This document shows positions 22,601 to 33,871 of a stretch of DNA of 64,000 nucleotides, piece after piece. The notes below the pieces were generated by a model. The model saw only the letters and a program-made list of their open reading frames with translations. It was not told the DNA's origin and did no database searches. This DNA comes from Rattus norvegicus (taxonomy: Eukaryota; Chordata; Mammalia; Rodentia; Muridae). Both the position numbers and the translations under genes were made by a program. Position 1 is the first letter of the stretch; each line of letters starts with the position of its first letter. Location: NCBI RefSeq assembly GCF_036323735.1, contig NC_086028.1, positions 26,271,001 to 26,335,000 on the forward strand, in the 5' to 3' direction.

Positions 22601-23639
22601 GTAATTCTCCCTCTCAAAATTGTTCAGTTGGCTGTGACTCTTAGTTTAGGTATTGGGTCCATTAATATTTCCTCATTTCACATTAACATGACTATTAGTG
22701 TTAGGACACCCCATGTAAAACTCTTCTTGGTTCTGCGACCATATTATATGATGTGGTTGTGAGAATGAATTTTCAGTATTACTGAAAAACAGACAGACAG
22801 ATTACAAAAACAACAAACAGAGCAAAACAACAACAAACCTTATAATTTTTCTATTTTAGATTATGTGTTTTTTCTCTTTTAGATTATGTTGAATCTACCT
22901 GATTTTCATATTGAGTTTAATATTTAATTTATTTTGGGGGGGTTTAAGCATCACTAAACTTGATACAATCTAGGATCTTGACTAATTTTTACCCTGTAGT
23001 ATATATTTTACTTTTATCTTTCACCATTTCTGAAAACCTTCCAACTGTCACTTGTTTTATCAATGTTTCCTCCTCTTATCTCTATTTTACACAGAATTCA
23101 GTGTATATCTTCAATATTATTCCATATTGTATACTATTGGCATATTGAAGTATATATGTTATACTATGACATAATATTCTATACTACACTATGCTATTAA
23201 TTATTGTGTGGTTATATAAATATTATTTTAATGTAATATTTTTTTTCTAGAAGATTCATGATATGCTCATTAATTTATCCACAGTTTTACTGACTGTTCC
23301 TTAGTGATCTGTGTTATCAATGTAACTTTCCTAAGTTGGCACAATCTTCTATTTTCTTATCCTTTTTGTAGTTTACCTATCAAATAAGAATCCATTCAAG
23401 GCTGGTCTGTATATGGATCCACATATCTGAAGTCTTAACTTGAACACAGCTGGTTATTTGATTTGTATTTGTTCTCCATCCCACTGATATATTTTGTGTC
23501 CTTGTATAGCTTCATTGCATATGTGAGAGTGTGTCTGTATGTGGGTCTGTACACCTAAGTTTGGTGTGTGCCTGTGTTTGGTATGTGCACCTAAGTTCAG
23601 TGTATCTGTGTGTGGGTACAAACCCCTAAGTTGAGCTGT
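22601..23639. other. Unannotated AT-rich DNA
   Basis: No gene is seen. A TG-rich imperfect repeat (cctaagtttggtgtgtgcc and similar) lies at about 23520-23640. Confidence 0.4.
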
Positions 23640-23715
23640 GTGTAGCAGTCAGGAGAAAGTGTAGGCTTCTTGGAGTTAGAGTTATAGTGTGTTGGGAGCT
23701 GCTGACATAATGTCT
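23640..23715 (-). mobile_element. B3/B2-type SINE fragment (probable)
   Basis: The plus-strand order ggcttcttggagttagagtt, then agtgtgttgggagctgctga resembles the antisense of the B3 body (ctggagttacagg...gagctgcc...tgctgggaa). It is short and diverged. Confidence 0.45.
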
Positions 23716-24114
23716 GGGAAATGTCAGACTCTTACAAGAACAGCACAGTCTATGACCAGCCAAGGCAATCCCCTAGTCTCCCCTATAGGCTTTATTTCTT
23801 TTTATGTTAGATTAAATCCTATACTTACCTTATGAAATACCTCAGGTGTAAGTTAGGAGCACTTTTTCATCTCAAGTGATTTGAAATTCCTATGGGAGTT
23901 AGAATTTTTTAAAATCTTGAAATCACTTTAGCTCTCTTCACCATATAACCATAGTTGACCCTTCCATGACCATGGTTCTTCATAGTCTATTGACCCTAGT
24001 CCTAGACTATTCTCAACTTTCTTGTTCTACATAAAGGTTAAGTCACTTGCAGTCCTGAGAAGTCTCCTTTCGTTTCTTCAAAGGTTGAATAATACACTAA
24101 TAGCTTCAGAAATT

Positions 24115-24123
24115 TTGGCAGCT
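24115..24123. repeat. Candidate target-site duplication of old LINE-1, left
   Basis: The sequence ttggcagct is repeated at 25472-25480, on either side of the LINE-1 3' fragment. It is only 9 nt, so chance cannot be excluded. Confidence 0.55.
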
Positions 24124-25094
24124 TGGCATCATGAAATTTGTAGGCAAATGGATGGAACTAGAAAATCTCATCCTGAATGAGGTACCCAGACCCAAAAGGA
24201 CATGCATAGAATGTACTCACTTATAAGTAGGTGTTAGCCATAAAGTACAGAATGCCCATACTACAAATAGACCCACAGACCCCCCAAAAAACTAAATAAC
24301 AAGGAAGACCCAAGGGAGGATGCTTGAATATCACTTAGAATAGGAAGTAAAATTGTCATCAGACTTGTATGGATGTAGGAAAGTGGATGGGAGAGGGTAT
24401 AGGGAGTAGAAGGGAGAAGATTGGATGTAGTGAGAGCCCAGGGAGAGAGGGTCAGGAGCAGAAATGGGGGAAATGAGAGGCATCTCTAGGATGTGGCAGA
24501 GACTTGGGATGTCTCTCAAGGGAGTTTATGGGGGTGACTCTGTGGATCCTAGAATTAGCTGTTATGGAGACTGAAGTGGGCCATCTTTTGGAACCAGGCA
24601 GAGCTCCCACTGAAGGGATACGGACACCAACCCACCCACAAAAACTTTGACCCAAAAGTTGCCTTACCTACAATAAGTTCAGGGACAAAGGTGTTATAGA
24701 AACTGAGGGAGTAGCCAACCTATAACTGAGAGATTTATCCTATGAGCAGGTACCAATTCCTGACACTATTAATGGTTTCTGTTATGCTTGCCAACAGAAG
24801 TATAACAGAGGCTCCACTCATCAACTGACTAAACAGATGCACAGACCCACAGGCAAACATTAGACAGAGCTTGGGGAGTCTTATAGAAGAGTTGCGGAAA
24901 GGATTGGGGGACGTGGGAGGGGTAGGAACTCCACAAGAAGATCAACAGACTCGACTAACTTGGACCTGTGGGGGCTCCCGTAGACTGAAAGACCAGCCAA
25001 AGAACGTATAAGGGCTGAAACTAGGCTCCCTGTACATATGTAGCAGATGTCCAGCTTGGTCTTCATGTAGATCCCCAAACAACTGAAGCACAGG

Positions 25095-25111
25095 CTTACT
25101 CTGATTTTATT
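25095..25111. repeat. Target-site duplication of ID SINE, left
   Basis: The 17-nt sequence cttactctgattttatt is repeated exactly at 25203-25219. Confidence 0.97.
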
Positions 25112-25202
25112 TTGTCTTTTTTTTCCCCGGAGCTGAGGAACGAACCCAGGGCCTTGCGCTTGCTAGGCAAGCGCTCTACCACTGAGCTAAATCCCCAATC
25201 CC
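25112..25202 (-). mobile_element. ID SINE (BC1/tRNA-Ala-derived)
   Basis: The minus strand reads ggggattggggatttagctc, then agtggtagagcgcttgccta, and ends in an A-rich tail (T-run at 25117-25124). This is the ID element, a rat-abundant SINE derived from BC1 RNA and ultimately from tRNA-Ala. The RNA polymerase III A box (tagctcagtggtagagc) is intact. The B box region (ggttcgttcctc) departs from the usual consensus. Exact 17-nt duplications bracket the element. It is nested in the 3' UTR of an older LINE-1. ID elements move using LINE-1 ORF2 protein. Confidence 0.97.
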
Positions 25203-25219
25203 CTTACTCTGATTTTATT
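25203..25219. repeat. Target-site duplication of ID SINE, right
   Basis: Exact 17-nt match to 25095-25111. Confidence 0.97.
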
Positions 25220-25471
25220 GCCTGTTGTGAATCCTGTCACCTTAACTGGGCTGTTTTGCTGTCCTCAGTGGAAGAGGAGAATGTATCTAGTCCTGCAGTG
25301 ACTTGAGGTATCAGGGTAGGCTGATACCTAGTGAGAACCTCACCCTTCTCAGAGATGAAGTAGAGGGAGGAATGGGGGAAGGACCATATGGAGGGGTCCT
25401 GGGAGGAGAGGGAGGTTGTGATCAGGATGTAAAATATATAAATTGTTTAATAGATAATAAATAATAAAGTG

Positions 25472-25480
25472 TTGGCAGCT
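25472..25480. repeat. Candidate target-site duplication of old LINE-1, right
   Basis: The sequence ttggcagct matches 24115-24123. Confidence 0.55.
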
Positions 25481-25683
25481 GAAGTTTCGTTGGTCTCTCT
25501 GATAGCTGAAGTTTATGTTTATCTTCCATTTTAATTTAAATCTTGCACTTTAATAGCTGAGGATAGCCTGGAGCTCTTCGTCTTCAAGTCCCTGCACTTT
25601 AAATTTTTAGATTACAGGTGTACATTATAATACATGGTAGAGTTGCAAATTTTAATATTGTTTCTCTTTGGAAATTGGATTCT

Positions 25684-25880
25684 GGAGATGAGAAGATGAC
25701 TCAGTGGTTAAAAGGACCTGAGGTTGATTCTCAGAATCCATGTAGTTTTTCAGACATCTCTACTTCTAATCCCAGGGGATCCGGTGCCTTCTTCTGACCT
25801 CTCCACACATTAGACATGAAAATGATGGACATTTATACATGAGAGTAAAACTCATACAAATAAAATAAAAGTAAAAAAGG
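25684..25880 (+). mobile_element. B3-type SINE
   Basis: The order gagaagatgactcagtggtt (tRNA-like A box), ggttgattctcagaatccat (B box region), cccaggggatccggtgcctt, cttctgacctc and an A-rich tail (aaataaaataaaagtaaaaa) is that of a rodent B3 SINE in sense orientation. It is moderately diverged. Confidence 0.85.
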
Positions 25881-27590
25881 AGAAAAGTAGAGAGAGGGGG
25901 ACTGAGAAAGGAGAGAATAGATGAGAGAGATTTACATTCTAATTAGTTCCTATAAATCAATCTTCACCTATTTGAATCAAGGGTAAATTCCATTTGAAAT
26001 TAGCATACAACTCTCTGAAAATGTTCGCACCTTTTTCTATAACAATAACCTTTGTAGTGTAATTATGAGAGTGTAGTGGACATTCAGTTTGTTATATGTC
26101 CTTATTCCGGAAAGATTTGAAAACAACCCTTTCGCTTACTAAATGACTTTACAAGAAGATAAGTACTAATAACAATTCTAATCTAAGACACATACAGAAA
26201 AAGTTGGCAAATAGTAAATACCTAATCTAATCATGTTAAAAGCAAGTGATGTATTTTTATTTTATTTTGGATTTTGGCCTTTTCATATAATTAATTTGGA
26301 ATTAATTATAATTTGGAATTAAGCAAACGAATTATTTCACCAGAATAGAGATGGCCTTTTCTTTTAGATAGACGTAGATTGTATTAAAGTATTAAAACAG
26401 AAGATCTGCTCAAATTAAGTTGTTCCTATGATATTTTCTCCAGATAAAAGCATGAGTGCTATTGCTCGACATTTTCCATTCTCTCTGATGCTTTTATGCA
26501 TGTACATATAATGAGCAGCTTCCTCAGACTGCAGCCCAGAGCTCTCCTGCAAATACCTAAGAGCTGCTCTAAATGCCATATGACATCTCAGCTTTCCTTG
26601 CAGAAAGGTGAAGAGTCTCTCTGTAAGCTGGACAAAAGGAAAAAAAAAACTATGGGGTTTATATAGAAAATGGAAAAAAGAAAAGGGTTAGAAAACAGCT
26701 ACTAAGAGTTCTATGGGGTCCAGGTTTGTTGAGACTGCTGGTCTTCTTATGGGTCACTCTCCTCCTCAACTTCTTCCACCCTTTCCCTATTCCACCACAG
26801 GGGTCCCCGACTTCAGACCATTGGTTGGGTCTAAGTATCTGCTTCTGTCTCAGTCATCTGCTCTGGGGAATGGGGAGGTCAGGTGGGGTATGGGGCTGTG
26901 TGTGGGGTGGAGATGTCTTCTTGGAGAAAGAGAAGAATGAATGGAATTAAGAAATTGTTAGAGGCCAGAACACAGGATGGCGATAACCACTGGCCTATTA
27001 AAAAAGATTAAAGATAATAATAATTTTAAAAAAGGATAGCTACTAAAAATGCTAAGAAGTATATACCTTCTGAAGAATCAGTCTTGAGGAAAACAAGAGA
27101 GCATCTGTGTCTTCTATTAGGGTGGGAGACGTCACAGTCAGGAATTTGTTCCGTGCTTGTTGGCTAACACCAGTACCTGTAGGAAATCTTCACTCTATGG
27201 GCTTTACAGAAGGTTGATTGATGAAGAACTTAGAGATCTTCAAACAAGCTGCATGCGGTATCTCTCTTTTGGATAGATAATGGCCCAGAGGGGTGATTTA
27301 AGGGTCTCATCCTTATTAAAGATGAGTAGGAGTTACATGACTGACTACTATAGCCTTGACCTACGTGGCTGTCCAGTTTTATTTACCATAGCTTTACAGT
27401 CACTAACTGGATGTGTAGTATGAAAATATAACCGAAACATTTCATGTTTTAAAGGGCTAGGATTAATATTCACCATAGTAAACATATCCATGATGTTTTT
27501 TTTTCCTCCTATCTTCACTATTATTAATGTAAATCCACCCTGGCCTGATTCACCGTGTTCCAGCCTGACTATGCTCTCTCTGTTCAATGG
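25881..27590. other. Unannotated DNA
   Basis: No exon or nameable repeat is supported. Two overlapping 75-codon frames at 26713-26950 have no domain and are probably chance. The stretch ends at the abrupt 3' break of LINE-1 copy C. Confidence 0.4.
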
Positions 27591-30500
27591 AAGCTCCAGA
27601 CTGATTTCCAGAATGGTTGTACCAGTCTGCAATCCCACCAACAATGGAGGAGTGTTCCTCTTTCTCCACATCCTCGCCAGCATCTGCTGTCATCTGAGTT
27701 TTTGATCTTAGCCATTCTCACTGGTGTGAGGTGAAATCTCAGGGTTGTTTTGATTTGCATTTCCCTTATGACTAAAGATGTTGAACATTTCTTTAGGTGT
27801 TTCTCAGCCATTCGGCATTCCTCAGCTGTGAATTCTTTGTTTAGCTCTGAACCCCATTTTTTAATAGGGTTATTTGTTTCCCTGCGGTCTAACTTCTTGA
27901 ATTCTTTGTATATTTTGGATATAAGGCCTCTATCTGTTATAGGATTGGTAAAGATCTTTTCCCAATCTGTTGGTTGCCGTTTTGTCCTAACCACAGTGTC
28001 CTTTGCCTTACAGAAGCTTTGCAGTTTTATGAGATCCCATTTGTCGATTCTTGATCTTAGAGCATAAGCCATTGGTGTTTTGTTCAGGAAATTTTTTCCA
28101 GTGCCCATGTGTTCCAGATGCTTCCCTAGTTTTTCTTCTATTAGTTTGAGTGTGTCTGGTTTGATGTGGAGGTCCTTGATCCACTTGGACTTAAGCTTTG
28201 TACAGGGTGATAAGCATGGATCGATCTGCATTCTTCTACATGTTGCCCTCCAGTTGAACCAGCACCATTTGCTGAAAATGCTATCTTTTTTCCATTGGAT
28301 GGTTTTGGCTTCTTTGTCAAAAATCAAGTGACCATAGATGTGTGGGTTCATTTCTGGGTCTTCAATTCTATTCCATTGGTCTATCTGTCTGTCTCTGTAC
28401 CAATACCATGCAGTTTTTATCACTATTGCTCTGTAATACTGCTTGAGTTCAGGGATAGTGATTCCCCCTGAAGTCCTTTTATTGTTGAGGATAGCTTTAG
28501 CTATCCTGGGTTTTTTGTTATTCCAGATGAATTTGCAAATTGTTCTGTCTAACTCTTTGAAGAATTGGATTGGTATTTTGATGGGGATTGCATTGAATCT
28601 GTAGATTGCTTTTGGTAAAATGGCCATTTTTACTATATTAATCCTGCCAATCCATGAGCATGGGAGATCTTTCCATCTTCTGAGGTCTTCTTCAATTTCT
28701 TTCTTCAGAGTCTTGATGTTCTTATTGTACAAATCTTTTACTTGCTTGGTTAAAGTCACACCGAGGTACTTTATATTATTGGGTCTATTATGAAGGGTGT
28801 CGTTTCCCTAATTTCTTTCTCGGCTTGTTTCTCTTTTGTATAGAGGAAGGCAACTGATTTATTTGAGTTAATTTTATACCCAGCACCTTTGCTGAAGTTG
28901 TTTATCAGCTTTAGTAGTTCTCTGGTGGAACTTTTGGGATCACTTAAATATACTATCATGTCGTCTGCAAATAGTGATATTTTGACCTCCTCTTTTCCGA
29001 TCTGTATCCCCTTGATCTCCTTTTGTTGTCTGATTGCTCTGGCTAGAACTTCAAGAACTATATTGAATAAGTAGGGAGAGAGTGGGCAGCCTTGTCTAGT
29101 CCCTGATTTTAGTGGGATTGCTTCAAGTTTCTCTCCATTTAGTTTAATGTTAGCAACTGGTTTGCTGTATATGGCTTTTACTATGTTTAGGTATGGGCCT
29201 TGAATACCTATTCTTTCCAGGACTTTTATCATGAAGGGGTGTTGAATTTTGTCAAATGCTTTCTCAGCATCTAATGAAATGATCATGTGGTTCTGTTCTT
29301 TCAGTTTGTTTATATGATGGATCACGTTGATGGTTTTCCTTATATTAAACCATCCCTGCATGCCTGGGATAAAGCCTACTTGATCATGGTGGATGATTGT
29401 TTTGATGTGCTCTTGAATTCGGTTTGCCAGAATTTTATTGAGTATTTTTGCGTCGATATTCATAAGGGAAATTGGTCTGAAGTTCTCTTTCTTTGTTGGG
29501 TCTTTGTGTGGTTTAGGTATAAGAGTAATTGTGGCTTCATAGAAGGAATTCGGTAGGGCTCCATCTGTTTCAATTTTGTGGAATAGTTTGGATAATATTG
29601 GTATAAGGTCTTCTATGAAGGTTTGATAGAATTCTTCACTAAACCCGTCTGGACCTGGGCTCTTTTTGGTTGGGAGACCTTTAATGACTGCTTCTATTTC
29701 CTTAGGAGTTATGGGGTTGTTTAACTTGTTTATCTGTTCCTGATTTAACTTCGATACCTGGTATCTGTCTAGGAAATTGTCCATTTCCTGAAGATTTTCA
29801 AGTTTTGTTGAATATAGGTTTTTATAGTAAGATCTGATGATTTTTTGAATTTCCTCTGAATCTGTAGTTATGTCTCCCTTTTCATTTCTGATTTTGTTAA
29901 TTTGGACGCACTCTCTGTGTCCTCTCGTTTGTCTGGCTAAGGGTTTATCTATTTTGTTGATTTTCTCAAAGAACCAACTTTTGGTTCTGTTGATTCTTTC
30001 TATGGTCCTTTTTGTTTCTACTTGGTTGATTTCAGCTCTGAGTTTGATTATTTCCTGCCTTCTACTCCTCCTGGGTGTATTTGCTTCTTTTTGTTCTAGA
30101 GCTTTTAGGTGTGCTGTCAAGCTGCTGACATATGCTCTTTCCTGTTTCTTTCTGCAGGCACTCAGCGCTATGAGTTTTCCTCTTAGCACAGCTTTCATTG
30201 TGTCCCATAAGTTTGGGTATGTTGTACCTTCATTTTCATTAAATTCTAAAAAGTTTTTAATTTCTTTCTTTATTTCTTCCTTGACCAGGTTATCATTGAG
30301 TGGAGCATTGTTCAATTTCCACGTATATGTTGGCATTCTTCCCTTATTGTTAGTGAAGACCAGTTTTAAGCCGTGGTGGTCTGATAGCACGCATGGGACT
30401 ATTTCTATCTTTCTGTACCTGTTGAGGCCCGTTTTTTGACCAATTATATGGTCAATTTTGGAGAAAGTACCATGAGGAGCTGAGAAGAAGGTATATCCTT

Positions 30501-31071
30501 TTGCTTTAGGGTAGAATGTTCTATAAATATCTGTTAAGTCCATTTGGCTCATGACTTCTCTTAGTCTGTCTACATCTTTGTTTAATTTCTGTTTCCATGA
30601 TCTGTCCATTGATGAGAGTGGGGTGTTGAAATCTCCCACTATTATTGTGTGAGGTGCAATGTGTGTTTTGAGCTTTAGTAAGGTTTCTTTTACGTATGTA
30701 GGTGCCCTTGTATTTGGGGCATAGATATTTAGGATTGAGACTTCATCTTGGTGGATTTTTCCTTTGATGAATATGAAGTGTCCTTCCTTATCTTTTTTGA
30801 TGACTTTCAGTTGAAAATTGATTTTATTTGATATTAGAATGGCTACTCCAGCTTGCTTCTTCTGACCATTTCCTTGGAAAGTTGTTTTCCAGCCTTTCAC
30901 TCTGAGGTAGTGTCTGTCTTTGTCTCTGAGGTGTGTTTCCTGTAGGCAGCAGAATGCAGGGTCCTCGTTGCGTATCCAGTTTGTTAATCTATGTCTTTTT
31001 ATTGGGGAGTTGAGGCCATTGATATTGAGAGATATTAAGGAATAGTGATTATTGCTTCCCGTTATATTCAT
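27591..31071 (-). pseudogene. LINE-1 ORF2 of copy C, frameshifted and 3'-truncated
   Basis: It opens at the ATG at 31069-31071 and is uninterrupted for 766 codons through endonuclease (GDFN, SKIDHI, SDHHG) and most of reverse transcriptase (GWFNIRK, FADDM). Near 28778-28781 one T is missing relative to copy B, which shifts the frame. The sequence then continues in another frame (391 codons) until the element breaks off at 27591, just after CWWDC. The catalytic motifs agree better with the family pattern than those of copy B, but the gene cannot give a full protein. Confidence 0.92.
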
Positions 31072-31130
31072 ATTTGGAAGTGAGGTTATGATTGTGTGCT
31101 TTCATTCTCTTTGTTTTGTTGCCAAGATGA

Positions 31131-32183
31131 TTAGTTTCTTGCTTCTAGGGTATAGCTTGCCTCCTTATGTTGGGCTTTACCCTTTATTATCCTTTGTAGT
31201 GCTGGATTTGTAGAAAGATATTGTGTAAATTTGGTTTTGTCATGGAATATCTTGGTTTCTCCATCTATGTTATTTGAGAGTTTTGCAGGATACAGTAACC
31301 TGGGCTGGCATTTGTGTTCTCTTAGGGTCTGTATGACATCTGTCCAGGATCTTCTGGCCTTCATAGTTTCTGGCGAAAAGTCTGGTGTGATTCTGATAGG
31401 TCTGCCTTTATATGTTACTTGACCTTTTTCCCTTACTGCTTTTAATATTCTTTCTTTATTTTGTGCGTTTGGTGTTTTGACAATTATGTGACGGGAGGTG
31501 TTTCTTTTCTGGTCCAATCTATTTGGAGTTCTGTAGGCTTCTTGTATGCCTATGGGTATCTCTTTTTTTAGGTTAGGGAAGTTTTCTTCTATGATTTTGT
31601 TGAAGATATTTACTGGTCCTTTGAGCTGGGAGTCTTCACTCTCTTCTATACCTATTATCCTTAGGTTTGATCTTCTCATTGAGTCCTGGATTTCCTGTAT
31701 GTTTTGGACCAGTAGCTTTTTCCACTTTACATTATCTTTGACAGTTGAGTCAATGATTTCTATGGAATCTTCTGCTCCCGAGATTCTCTCTTCCATCTCT
31801 TGAATTCTGTTGGTGAAGCTTGTATCTACAGCTCCTTGTCTTTTCTTTTGATTTTCTATGTCCAGGGTTGTTTCCATGTGTTCTTTCTTGATTGCTTCTA
31901 TTTCCATTTTTAATTCCTTCAACTGTTTGATTGTGTTTTCCTGGAATTCTTTCAGGGATTTTTGCGATTCCTCTCTGTAGGCTTCTACTTGTTCTCTAAG
32001 GGAGTTCTTTATGTCTTTCTTGAAGTCCTCCAGCATCATGATCAAATATGATTTTGAAACTAGGTCTTGCTTTTCTGGTGTGTTTGGATATTCCGTGTTT
32101 GCTTTGGTGGGAGAATTGGGCTCTGATGATGCCATGTAGTCTTGGTTTCTGTTGCTTGGGTTCCTGTGCTTGCCTCTCGCCAT
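31131..32183 (-). CDS. LINE-1 ORF1 protein, open frame (350 aa)
   Basis: ORF1 protein forms trimers that coat LINE-1 RNA in cytoplasmic particles and act as a nucleic-acid chaperone. The frame opens at the ATG of MARGKHRNPS and is uninterrupted to the stop at 31131. The basic N-terminal tail covers about residues 1-45. A coiled coil with a single SLKEFQE unit covers about 48-165. The RRM-like domain starts near SMRRSNLRIIGIEESED (about 168-265), and the C-terminal domain follows (about 270-335). It is shorter than the other copies because it lacks the extra 66-bp units. It also has a 3-nt deletion near the end (LEARN rather than LEEARN) and a W for Q in NVKWKK. The frame is intact, but the element's own ORF2 is broken, so any product would act only in trans. 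Confidence 0.9.
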   Translation of the reverse strand: MARGKHRNPSNRNQDYMASSEPNSPTKANTEYPNTPEKQDLVSKSYLIMMLEDFKKDIKNSLREQVEAYREESQKSLKEFQENTIKQLKELKMEIEAIKKEHMETTLDIENQKKRQGAVDTSFTNRIQEMEERISGAEDSIEIIDSTVKDNVKWKKLLVQNIQEIQDSMRRSNLRIIGIEESEDSQLKGPVNIFNKIIEENFPNLKKEIPIGIQEAYRTPNRLDQKRNTSRHIIVKTPNAQNKERILKAVREKGQVTYKGRPIRITPDFSPETMKARRSWTDVIQTLREHKCQPRLLYPAKLSNNIDGETKIFHDKTKFTQYLSTNPALQRIIKGKAQHKEASYTLEARN

Positions 32184-33532
32184 CAGATTATCTCTAGTGT
32201 TACTTTGTTCTGCTATTTCTGACAGTGGCTAGACTGTCCTATAACCTGTGTGTCAGGAGTGCTGTAGACCTGTTTTCCTGTTTTCTTTCAGCCAGTTATG
32301 GGGACAGAGTGTTCTGCTTTCGGGCGTGTAGTTTTTCCTCTCTACAGGTCTTCAGCTGTTCCTGTGGGCCTTTGTCTTGAGTTCACCAGGCAGTTTTCTT
32401 GCAGGGGAAAAATTGGTCCTACCTGTGGTTCCAAGGCTCAAGTTTGCTCGTGGGGTACTGCCTAAGTCCTCTCCGCTGTGGCAGCAACCGGGAAAATCTG
32501 TGCCGCTCCTTCCGGGAGCCTCGGTGCACCAGGGTTTCAGATGACGTTTGGTGTTTTCCTCTGGCGCCTGGATGTGCACAGAGTGCAGTCTCTTCTGGTT
32601 TCCCAGGCGTGTCCGCCTCTCTGAAGGTTCAGCTCTCCCTCCCACGGGATTTGGGTGCAGAGAACTGTTTATCCGGTCTGTTTCCTTCAGGTTCCGGCAG
32701 TGTCTCAGGCGCAGGGGTCCTGCCGCTCCTGGGCCCTCCCCTACGGGAACCCAGAGGCCTTATACAGTTGCCTCTTGGGCCAGGGATGTGGGCAGGGGTG
32801 GGCAGTGTTGGTGGTCTCCTCCGCTCTGCAGCCTCAAGAGTGCCCACCTGATCAGGCGGTGGGGTCTCTCTCCCACGGGGTTTGGGAGCAGAGAGCTGCT
32901 GTGGTCCGGGATCCGCGGGTGTGGGACTTCCGGTAAACACAGGAAGTGCCCAGCCTTAGAGGAATTTTGCCTCTGTGTGTCCTGAGTTCACCAGGCAGGT
33001 TTCTTGCAGGGGAAAAGTTGGTCCTACCTGCAGTTCCAAGGCTCAAGTTTGCTCGTGGGGTACTGCCTAAGTCCTCTCCGCTGTGGCAGCAACCGGGAAG
33101 ATCTGCGCCGCTCTTTCCGGGAGCCTCCGTGCACCAGGGTTCCAGATGGCGTTTGGTGTTTTCCTCTGGCGCCTGGATGTGCACAGAGTGCAGTCTCTTC
33201 TGGTTTCCCAGGTGTGTCCGCCTCTCTGAAGGTTCAGCTCTCCCTCCCACGGGATTTGGGTGCAGAGAACTGTTTATCCGGTCTGTTTCCTTCAGGTTCC
33301 GGCAGTGTCTCAGGCGCAGGGGTCCTGCCGCTCCCGGGCCCTCCCCTACGGGAACCCAGAGGCCTTATACAGTTGCCTCTTGGGCCAGGGATGTGGGCAT
33401 GGGTGGGCAGTGTTGGTGGTCTCCTCCGCTCTGCAGCCTCAGGAGTGCCCACCTGATCAGGCGGTGGGGTCTCTCTCCCACGGGGTTTGGGAGCAGAGAG
33501 CTGCTGCGGTCCGGGATCCGCCGGTGTGGGAC
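32184..33532 (-). promoter_or_regulatory. LINE-1 5' region of copy C, two near-identical monomers
   Basis: This CpG-rich promoter region contains two tandem monomers. The block gagttcaccaggcag starts at 32379 and 32984, a period of 605 bp. The two copies are nearly identical over about 540 bp, including the stretch gtactgcctaagtcctctcc. The second ends at about 33532. Doubling of the promoter unit is expected to affect transcription, but this is inference. Confidence 0.85.
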
Positions 33533-33699
33533 TGTGCCCGATTGCTCTTCTTTTTGGCAAATTATCCCCTCCAAATTTTTATGTACCTATTATAGAATTC
33601 AAAGAAAGATTAATCTTTTCGCTCAGTTTTAGGACCACTGTGTTTTTCAAGTACCTATCTTATTTAAGGAGGATTCCCTGTTTGCTTTGTTAGTCGGCC

Positions 33700-33870
33700 T
33701 CCTTTTGCTGTGATAAAATGCCTAAGATGATTTAATTTTGACTCACAGTTCGGCAGGCTTTATTCCATGTTCATTCTGATCCTTTGGGACATTAGACTAC
33801 ACAGTTCATCATGGCAGCAAAGTTCGTGAATGTGGGAGGCATACTTCTCAAAGCGTTTTCATTTTCATCC
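33700..33870. repeat. Possible diverged rodent interspersed repeat
   Basis: The block ccttttgctgtgataaaatg followed by ggcaggctttattcc resembles the start of a widespread rodent repeat. A similar start (ctttttactgtgataaaatt) occurs at about 39192. Family name and limits are uncertain. Confidence 0.4.
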
Positions 33871-33871
33871 C

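Larger units (their letters stand above)
24124..25471 (+). mobile_element. Older LINE-1 (Lx-type) 3' end, plus strand
   Basis: It starts in the last codons of ORF2: atgaaatttgtaggcaaatg encodes MKFVGKW, the same motif as near the end of copy B ORF2. It continues through a long 3' UTR to an A/T-rich tail with aataaataataaag. It is clearly more diverged than copies A-C and in the opposite orientation. A 9-nt direct repeat flanks it. An ID SINE has inserted into its 3' UTR at 25112, so this element is older than that insertion. Confidence 0.8.
27591..33532 (-). mobile_element. LINE-1 copy C, 5' end present, 3' end missing
   Basis: This is a large minus-strand LINE-1 closely similar to copy B. 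From the 5' side it has two promoter monomers, an open ORF1, and a frameshifted ORF2. It breaks off at about 27591 inside the ORF2 C-terminal region, matching copy B position 14389. There is no 3' UTR or A-tail. Normal LINE-1 insertion truncates the 5' side, so loss of the 3' side implies a later deletion or rearrangement, or an atypical insertion. No target-site duplication is evident. Confidence 0.94.

Noticed and set aside
25112..25202. Possible tRNA-Ala gene on the minus strand
   Set aside because: The A-rich tail and exact 17-nt target-site duplications identify it as an ID SINE derived from a tRNA-like RNA.
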